A DNA stretch of 64,000 nucleotides from Paenibacillus sp. 1781tsa1 (lineage in GTDB: Bacteria > Bacillota > Bacilli > Paenibacillales > Paenibacillaceae). The stretch's first letter is position 1. Each line of letters starts with the position of its first letter. The notes below the pieces were generated by a model. That model searched no databases, was not told the origin of the DNA, and saw nothing but the letters and a program-made list of their open reading frames with translations. The stretch is from positions 5,208,001-5,272,000 of the forward strand of contig NZ_JAMYWY010000001.1 of assembly GCF_024159265.1 (NCBI RefSeq). The letters run 5' to 3'. A program made the position numbers and the translations under genes. Shown in pieces: positions 58,805 through 64,000 of the stretch.

Positions 58805-59673
58805 CTACCGAATGAAAAGTTTCATCAAGGCATTAAAAATCGGATTTACAATATAACCTGTCGGATGGATTGAATACCTTTTACTCGAGTTCAGACGATT
58901 GATCTTCTCCATTTCCTCAGCGGACAGCTCAAAATCAAAGATCTCACTATTCTCTCTGATCCGCTTTGGATTAGATGATTTGGGAATCAGGATAACGCCC
59001 CGTTCCAGATGCCATCGCAATATCACTTGAGCCCCGTCTTACGATGATGATCCGCGATTTCCTTCAATACCGGATGCTGCAATAATACTTTATTCCCCTG
59101 ACCTAACGGACCCCACGCCTCATGTAAAATCTGATGTTTGTCCATATAGGCTCGTAGTTCATTCTGCGGAAATTCCGGGTGCGTCTCGATCTGGTTGATC
59201 ATCGGCAAGATTTTTGCGTGCTTCCTTAATTCTTCCAGATGCTGAATCTCAAAGTTCGCGACCCCAATGACTCTGATCTTGCCTTCCTCATATAATTCCT
59301 CCATGGCTTTCCATGTTTCGATATACTTTGGCGAAGCAAAATGGATTAAATACATGTCGAGGTAATTAACACCCAGCTTGTTTATCGTTTTCTGGAAAGC
59401 TTTCTTGGTCGCTTCATAGCCATGATCTGTATTCCAGACCTTCGACGTGATGAAGAATTGCTCACGCGGAATTGGACTATTCCGGATTTCTGTTCCCAAC
59501 GCTTTCTCATTCCCATAGATTCGGGCAGTATCAAAATGTCGGTACCCAACCTGAATGGCCTCCCGAGTCGCTGTTGCAAATTCTGCTTCTTTTGTTATTT
59601 TGTAAACCCCGAATCCCAGTTGAGGAATAGAAACTCCGTTTCTGGCTTCAACCACTTTAGTATGCAAATTCAT
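58805..59673 (-). pseudogene. Aldo/keto reductase broken by a one-base frameshift
   Basis: The first frame (59673 to 59023) encodes an aldo/keto reductase N-terminus: GVSIPQLGFGVYKI, HFDTARIYGNEKALG (catalytic Tyr), ITSKVWNTDHGY (Lys), DMYLIHFAS (His). It stops at HHRKTGLK. The second frame (59026 to 58805) carries the C-terminus: ILRWHLERGVILIPKSSNPKRIRENSEIFDFELSAEEMEKINRL. Adding one G in the run of four G (minus strand, near 59033-59036) restores KTGAQVILRWHL. The pieces together have family length. It is either a recent pseudogene or a homopolymer sequencing error. Confidence 0.88.
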
Positions 59674-59703
59674 TTTGACTACTCCTCTCAAAAAAAAAAT
59701 CGT

Positions 59704-59733
59704 AATATACTTGATATATATTATATCTAGTTA
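59704..59733. promoter_or_regulatory. Shared AT-rich operator-like site upstream of aldo/keto reductase
   Basis: AATATACTTGATATATATTA then TATCTAGTTA. The same arrangement (AATATACTATATATCTTTTA then TGTCTAGTTA) lies at 60209-60239 before the Rrf2 gene. The shared blocks AATATACT..ATATAT..TTAT.TCTAGTTA suggest one regulator, most likely the Rrf2 protein, controls both. Confidence 0.55.
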
Positions 59734-59749
59734 AAGCCAAAAAAAGGGG

Positions 59750-60181
59750 TTAACCCTTCTTCTCTTCATGGAACAGATCGGTTAACCGTATGTCTTTTAA
59801 ATAATTCTGCATGGCGATCTCCGCGCCTTCAAGATGATGAACGACTTTTTGTTTCACGTCATCCACGTCTTGTCCCTGGAGTGTTACATCGGTATGAACT
59901 TTAAACAAGTCTTTGCCGGGTTCAACCGCCAGGAATACATCCAACATCGTGATTTCCGATAACGGCTGAGCAAGCAAGATGCCGCCCTTGGCCCCCTCTT
60001 TGGCCATTGTCAGTTTGGCATTATTCAGGTTGCGAATGACTTTTACCGTCGTCGGAACCGGAATATTTAATTGCTCCGATATTAACTTGGTGGATAAATA
60101 ATTCGAACAGTTCTCCTCGGATAAAGCGTGGATATATAGAAGAATAGAGATTCCCTGTGATAAGGCTGTAGAGTATGCCAT
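59750..60181 (-). CDS. Rrf2 family transcriptional regulator (YwnA-like)
   Basis: A 143-residue protein with an Rrf2 winged helix: ALSQGISILLYIHAL, then YLSTKLISEQLNIPVPTTVKVIRNLNNAKLTMAKEGAKGGILLAQPLSEITMLDVFLAVEPG. The cysteine cluster of Fe-S-binding Rrf2 proteins (IscR, NsrR) is absent, so it is of the YwnA type. Such regulators sense small electrophiles or redox cues. The ATG at 60181 has TTAGGATG upstream. It sits directly upstream of the aldo/keto reductase on the same strand and shares an operator-like site with it. Confidence 0.85.
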   Translation of the reverse strand: MAYSTALSQGISILLYIHALSEENCSNYLSTKLISEQLNIPVPTTVKVIRNLNNAKLTMAKEGAKGGILLAQPLSEITMLDVFLAVEPGKDLFKVHTDVTLQGQDVDDVKQKVVHHLEGAEIAMQNYLKDIRLTDLFHEEKKG

Positions 60182-60208
60182 TTGATTCATCCTAACTATT
60201 TCTTGTCT

Positions 60209-60239
60209 AAATATACTATATATCTTTTATGTCTAGTTA
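60209..60239. promoter_or_regulatory. Shared operator-like site upstream of Rrf2 gene
   Basis: The second copy of the AATATACT...TCTAGTTA element found at 59704-59733, about 30 bp ahead of the regulator start. Confidence 0.55.
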
Positions 60240-60251
60240 GCAACTAGCAGC

Positions 60252-61136
60252 CTATTTCCACTCTACCCTTGATTTCATCGCTGCATATTTACTGGGAGTG
60301 ATACCTACAGCAGCCTTGAAAGACCGACTGAACAGATGAATACTCGAAAAGCCAACCTCCTCGGCAATCCGGGTTAAATTATGTGTTCCTTCCATAATTC
60401 TTTTCTGGGACTGCTCTATTCGGATATGTGTCACATATTTGTGAAGGGTTATCCCCAGCTTGCTTTTGAACAAATGTGATAAATGGTTCGTCGACACACC
60501 GACATGTCTACTGATAGCAACATTATTTAATTGAGGGTCAGCGTAACATTCATGAATATAACGAATCGATTTTTCAATGAATGCCCATCCCTTGGTCATA
60601 TTCCCCTCTTGGTCTTGATTTTCGGATTGATTTTTGAAAAACAGATGCAGCAACTCCAAACATATGGATTTCGTGATTAACGAAGATCCTCCCCGCTTTT
60701 CCTGAAACTCCTTATGCATGAGCGCAAATCTCTTTTTCCATTCGATTCGATCGGCTAACTGCAAATGAGAGATGGGGCGTATGGATGCCAGCTTCATTTC
60801 CCTATCCGCCAGATCGGGACTTTCACGATGAGCTGCACTCGTATTCTTCAATAAACTACGCTCTTCCTCATAGTACAGATCAAAATGAAAAATATACTGA
60901 ATCAATGGCTGCGTGGAGGTGGACCGAATGATATGAGGCATGAATGGATGCATCAGCACAATGTCGCCTTCTTTGACCAGGTATTTCACACCACTCAAGA
61001 AGAACTCCGCTTCCCCTTGCTCGATGTAGGTATACACATGATCGTGGTCTATCCATTCCCCTGCCAAAGAAAATGATTCCGTGACTCTTGCCGCTCTTAC
61101 GAATGGCGAAATGTTGTTCATCCATGCCTCATACAC
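60252..61136 (-). CDS. AraC family transcriptional regulator with cupin sensor
   Basis: A 294-residue protein. The N-terminal cupin-like AraC-binding domain reads SLAGEWIDHDHVYTYIEQGEAEFFLSGVKYLVKEGDIVLMHPFMPHII. The C-terminal double HTH reads YIHECYADPQLNNVAISRHVGVSTNHLSHLFKSKLGITLHKYVTHIRIEQSQKRIMEGTHNLTRIAEEVGFSSIHLFSRSFKAAVGITPSKY. It likely activates sugar-use genes. I start it at GTG 61136, seven bases behind GGGGAGG; the longer frame start has no ribosome site. It is the last gene of a three-gene group with the isomerase and the dehydrogenase. Confidence 0.9.
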   Translation of the reverse strand: MYEAWMNNISPFVRAARVTESFSLAGEWIDHDHVYTYIEQGEAEFFLSGVKYLVKEGDIVLMHPFMPHIIRSTSTQPLIQYIFHFDLYYEEERSLLKNTSAAHRESPDLADREMKLASIRPISHLQLADRIEWKKRFALMHKEFQEKRGGSSLITKSICLELLHLFFKNQSENQDQEGNMTKGWAFIEKSIRYIHECYADPQLNNVAISRHVGVSTNHLSHLFKSKLGITLHKYVTHIRIEQSQKRIMEGTHNLTRIAEEVGFSSIHLFSRSFKAAVGITPSKYAAMKSRVEWK

Positions 61137-61171
61137 ATGTATTCCTCCCCGCTGCCTTCTCACTGATCCGG

Positions 61172-61999
61172 TTATATTGTCGCAAACACTTTATCGAAGC
61201 CTGCCTTGGACTTGGCAAACAATTCACTTGAATCAAGGGTTGGCGTTGGAGCCAACACCTCTTGAGATACGACGCCCGTGTAACCAATCGCCTTCAGGTT
61301 CTTCAAGAAACCTTGCAGATCGATTACTCCTTCGCCAGGGTATAAGCGCTCATGATCCAGCAACTCTTCAATGGGCAGATCATAAGCATCATTGATGTGA
61401 ACATGGACAATCTGTTCCTTCTTAAGATCCAACACCTCTTCGATCTTTAATCCATTCGTATGCCAATGATAGGAATCCACCAATAAACCTACATTCGGAG
61501 CATGGATTGTTTCGATCCAGTCAAGCGTATCCTCCACACTCCAAATAAATGGATTCTTCCATTGAGTACGCAGATGATGGCAACCCACAAACTCCAGGCC
61601 CAGCCTTATTCCATAGGCGTCCAGAATATCTGCACACAATCTCAATCGTTTGGTAGCTGCCGCCATAAATGATGCTGCTGGCTGATCCGTTGAAGGTAAA
61701 ATATAGGTGCAACAGTTGTAACAGTTCAATGCAGCAGAGGCTTCTGCCATTTGTACCAGCGATTGAAGTCCTTCACGAAACTGTTCATCTGTGGTTCTCC
61801 AGTCTACGGTCAGACCGGATGAACCGATAATCACATGATTGCTTTCCAGCAGGTGTATAGCTTGTTCCTTGCCCACTTCTTCAATCAATGAGAGCGGATT
61901 CAAATCTACAGACTGAAATCCGTATTTTGCAGCATTCGTAATATATTGTTCATTGGACTTGATGTTCCCTAAGCCTGCAGTTGTTAACCCTCTAATCAT
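61172..61999 (-). CDS. Sugar phosphate isomerase/epimerase (xylose-isomerase-like TIM barrel)
   Basis: A 275-residue TIM-barrel protein. LGLEFVGCHHLRTQ supplies a metal-binding Glu, GLLVDSYHWHTNG an Asp and His, and IVHVHINDAYD plus GEGVIDLQGFLKNLKAIGYTGVVSQEV the last Glu. This is the AP_endonuc_2 pattern of IolE/IolI and related sugar isomerases or dehydratases. The dehydrogenase gene ends 12 bp before it, so they form an operon, probably for a polyol or inositol-like sugar. The substrate is not known. Confidence 0.88.
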   Translation of the reverse strand: MIRGLTTAGLGNIKSNEQYITNAAKYGFQSVDLNPLSLIEEVGKEQAIHLLESNHVIIGSSGLTVDWRTTDEQFREGLQSLVQMAEASAALNCYNCCTYILPSTDQPAASFMAAATKRLRLCADILDAYGIRLGLEFVGCHHLRTQWKNPFIWSVEDTLDWIETIHAPNVGLLVDSYHWHTNGLKIEEVLDLKKEQIVHVHINDAYDLPIEELLDHERLYPGEGVIDLQGFLKNLKAIGYTGVVSQEVLAPTPTLDSSELFAKSKAGFDKVFATI

Positions 62000-62011
62000 C
62001 CCAATCTCCTC

Positions 62012-63019
62012 CTAGGACCAGTCAAACAGCACACCGTTATACTGGTCTTTATTCAATCTCAGTCCCTCGTAAGCTTCTTGCGCTTGATCCGGCTTCATCA
62101 CATGACTGATCAATGGTTCGATATGCAGCTTGTTCTTTAACATCAGTTCAAATACAATGTTCGAATTCCTCACCAGGGAATGCTTCACGAATTCGTTCGG
62201 CTGAACCGGGAAGCGCCATTCATGTGCCCCCTTAAACGTAATGCAGCCTCGTCCATACAGGTGGCAGTAGTTCAATATATCGGTGACATCCGTGTTATAT
62301 TCGCCTCGTGGACTGCCCAGGAAAATAATCTCTCCCAACTTCCCAATCCACTCCAGACTCTGAACACCTACACTAGGTACACCCGTCGCCTCAATATGAG
62401 TAGATACACCTGCTCCATTCGTTATGGCATGTATCTTTTCTTTTACTTTATCTTCTCCGCCATGAAGCGTATAGTCAACCCCACAGGTCTGGGCAGTTTG
62501 GATTCGTTCTGGTGACAGGTCCACGCCAATCACAGTTGCACCTTGAAGGCGTGCCAATTGAGCGGCCAAATTCCCTACCAATCCAAGCCCCGTCACGCCA
62601 ACAACATCCCCAAGTTCAATATTGGATACACGAATGGAGGTGAATGCCACGGTTGCCATACGGGTGAAGGGAACCCACTTCAAATCCAAGTGCTCAGGTA
62701 CCTTGATGAAAACATGATCTGTGGATACCACTTGATATTCAGCATGTTGACCATAATGAAATACAGCGTCCCCTGGCTGAACATGGTGTACACCCTGTCC
62801 CACCTCGATCACTTTACTTACACTCGCATACCCCGGACATAAGGGAAGCTTGGCCCACTCTTCTTTTCCCGATAACATGGCCAGCTCCGTTCCCGGACTG
62901 ATGAGGGAATAGATCAATTTCACCAATACTTCCTTCTCCCCTAGGGCTGGCAAAATAAAATCCTCTTCTACCGCTTCAACTTGCAGCGGACGAGCAAACA
63001 TGATCTTTCTATTATTCAT
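62012..63019 (-). CDS. Medium-chain dehydrogenase (MDR) without catalytic zinc
   Basis: A 335-residue MDR superfamily oxidoreductase. The N-terminal GroES-like half has LIYSLISPGTELAMLSG and YGQHAEYQVVSTDHVFIKVPEHL; the Rossmann half has VVGVTGLGLVGNLAAQLARLQGATVIGVDLSPER. The usual zinc-ligand Cys and His are absent (SLISPGTE in place of CGTD-type), as in BchC-like and other zinc-free members. It is likely an NAD(P)-dependent oxidation of a sugar-like alcohol, coupled to the isomerase downstream. AAGAAGGGAG precedes the ATG. Confidence 0.87.
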   Translation of the reverse strand: MNNRKIMFARPLQVEAVEEDFILPALGEKEVLVKLIYSLISPGTELAMLSGKEEWAKLPLCPGYASVSKVIEVGQGVHHVQPGDAVFHYGQHAEYQVVSTDHVFIKVPEHLDLKWVPFTRMATVAFTSIRVSNIELGDVVGVTGLGLVGNLAAQLARLQGATVIGVDLSPERIQTAQTCGVDYTLHGGEDKVKEKIHAITNGAGVSTHIEATGVPSVGVQSLEWIGKLGEIIFLGSPRGEYNTDVTDILNYCHLYGRGCITFKGAHEWRFPVQPNEFVKHSLVRNSNIVFELMLKNKLHIEPLISHVMKPDQAQEAYEGLRLNKDQYNGVLFDWS

Positions 63020-63399
63020 GTTTTCACTCCCTTCTTATCTTTTTAACTACAATATTAAGACTTCTCATTGGCATTGTCTTTGATTGAAGAACCGATTTTT
63101 TATCTAAAACAACGATTTGAAAACCTTTGCAACCGAATCCAGCAGAAACGTATAAAGACTCACAAGATCCAATGATCTGTGAGCCTCATATTCGATCCCA
63201 TTCGCTCGTAGTCTGATACAATGCGATACACTCATTAGAAGACGAGCTACTTCAGGGATATCCAGACGTAGTTGAAACCGGATCGGCCGCATGGTTCCTC
63301 TTTTGCTAATTTCACAGCTATACATAACTACAATCCACAAGGGGAAAAGAAACGCCCACCAAACCGGACAGACGTTTCCGTGTCTTCTTTATTTCAGGT

Positions 63400-63567
63400 T
63401 TATTTCGGATTTGCACCTTTCCATTCATCGTATTGCTTTTGGCAGATGCTCATCCGGGTCAACAGCCCCCGTCATGATGGATGAGTAGAATTCTTTCACG
63501 ATGGCGGAGATGGAAGCTACTTCCGTCTTCACCGGATCAGGATTGAAGTTGAAGCCAAAGCGACCTT
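63400..63567 (-). pseudogene. C-terminal relic of an ABC solute-binding protein
   Basis: The minus strand reads GRFGFNFNPDPVKTEVASI, then AIVKEFYSSIMTGAVDPDEHL, and after a frame change QKQYDEWKGANPK and stop. This is the C-terminus of a family 1 (LipO-type) binding lipoprotein with an internal deletion that removed a helix and shifted the frame. No upstream part remains. Apart from this fragment, 63020-63768 shows no gene; 63104-63340 has an open frame without any recognisable protein. Confidence 0.6.
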
Positions 63568-63629
63568 ATGAAATCAAGACGTTTGAGATTGATCTGAGAG
63601 TATAATCCTATAACTGCAGCAGCTTAACC

Positions 63630-63677
63630 GAAGAAACCAGCAAGTTCCCATATGATGGGCGACCTGCTGGTTTCTTC
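63630..63677. terminator. Inverted-repeat hairpin near the LLM monooxygenase end
   Basis: A 13-bp perfect stem GAAGAAACCAGCA / TGCTGGTTTCTTC with a 22-base loop and a weak T tail, 90 bp behind the monooxygenase stop codon. Confidence 0.55.
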
Positions 63678-63768
63678 GTGTCGATCGTTAGGATAAGAGC
63701 TTTCTGGATCGCTTATAAAGCATTCTGAACTGGAAGCAAGTTCGATTGCACCATCATTGTGATTTTAT

Positions 63769-64000
63769 TTATTTTACCGTCTCTAACGTATACCGGTTTC
63801 GCGGAATCTCAAGACCCAGATTCTCCCTTAGCGTCTCATGTTCATACTCTGTACGGAACAGCCCTCGTTCTTGCAGAACCGGAACAACGAGCTCCACGAA
63901 ATCTTCCAATCCATTGGGCACCACAGTACGAACATTGAATCCGTCTGCCGCTTCGCCTTCAAACCACGCCTGAATCTGATCTGCGATCTGATCCGGTGTA
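63769..64000 (-). CDS. LLM-class FMN-dependent monooxygenase, NtaA/SnaA/DszA type (C-terminal part)
   Basis: The last 77 codons of a gene that runs off the right edge. The sequence TPDQIADQIQAWFEGEAADGFNVRTVVPNGLEDFVELVVPVLQERGLFRTEYEHETLRENLGL is the typical C-terminus of the nitrilotriacetate monooxygenase component A family, which oxidises small sulfur- or nitrogen-containing organics with reduced FMN supplied by a separate reductase. Nothing in this window shows its substrate. Confidence 0.88.
   Translation of the reverse strand, partial: TPDQIADQIQAWFEGEAADGFNVRTVVPNGLEDFVELVVPVLQERGLFRTEYEHETLRENLGLEIPRNRYTLETVK

Noticed and set aside
1..64000. CRISPR arrays, tRNA or rRNA genes
   Set aside because: No regularly spaced repeats with unique spacers and no cloverleaf or rRNA-like sequence were noticed on either strand. 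A covariance-model scan would be decisive.

Overview
The window looks like chromosomal DNA of a Paenibacillus or a close Bacillales relative. The signs are strong AGGAGG-type ribosome sites with frequent GTG/TTG starts, lipoprotein-rich sugar transporters with LacI, ROK and AraC regulators, S-layer homology (SLH) and copper-amine-oxidase 'stalk' domain surface proteins, and NitT/TauT, pst, YdeI and YugJ-like genes of Bacillales type. This is inferred from gene content only. No rRNA, tRNA, CRISPR array, integrase or intact insertion sequence was seen.

Layout. 1-2.9 kb: the end of a LacI-controlled sugar ABC operon (regulator, binding lipoprotein, permease) with four copies of one palindromic operator. 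3-12 kb: small accessory genes, namely an IscA/YqkB-like protein, a lipoprotein, a Nudix hydrolase, a MarR/MFS exporter pair, an ECF sigma/anti-sigma pair, rifampin ADP-ribosyltransferase (arr), an autoregulated XRE/membrane-protein pair, a P-loop kinase-like protein and two secreted proteins. 12.2-18.9 kb: a PucR regulator followed by a NitT/TauT-type ABC transporter, a tiny AtzG/GatC-like subunit, an amidase and a RidA protein, which together read as uptake and hydrolysis of an amide-containing nitrogen compound. 19-33.6 kb: a chemoreceptor, a tandem membrane-protein duplication, an iron alcohol dehydrogenase, an APH-fold kinase, an amidohydrolase joined to a giant GNAT fusion protein, a mazEF module lying between two copies of a 135-bp repeat, DedA, and a ROK/MFS pair.

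33.7-39.5 kb is the standout. It is an AT-rich island with a four-gene operon reading leftward: a TIR-SLOG protein, a ThsB-like TIR protein, a membrane protein ending in a short glycine-rich beta motif, and a TIR protein that begins with the same motif. It resembles Thoeris-type NAD-based anti-phage signalling, with an amyloid-like adaptor motif linking the last two proteins. I think it is the best candidate for an undescribed system here.

39.5-64 kb: an SLH gene relic, a TetR gene and an amidohydrolase, a dispersed intergenic repeat (a second copy lies at 32 kb), an orphan HicB-like protein, YdeI, EVE and DinB proteins, a WYL regulator, a large PHP-SLH surface protein, a MORN-repeat protein, a MarR/SDR divergent pair, pstSCAB with a stalk/propeller protein, an aldo/keto reductase broken by a one-base frameshift beside its probable Rrf2 regulator, an AraC regulator with an isomerase and dehydrogenase, three gene relics (BTAD, SLH, solute-binding protein) and the C-terminus of a flavin monooxygenase running off the right edge.
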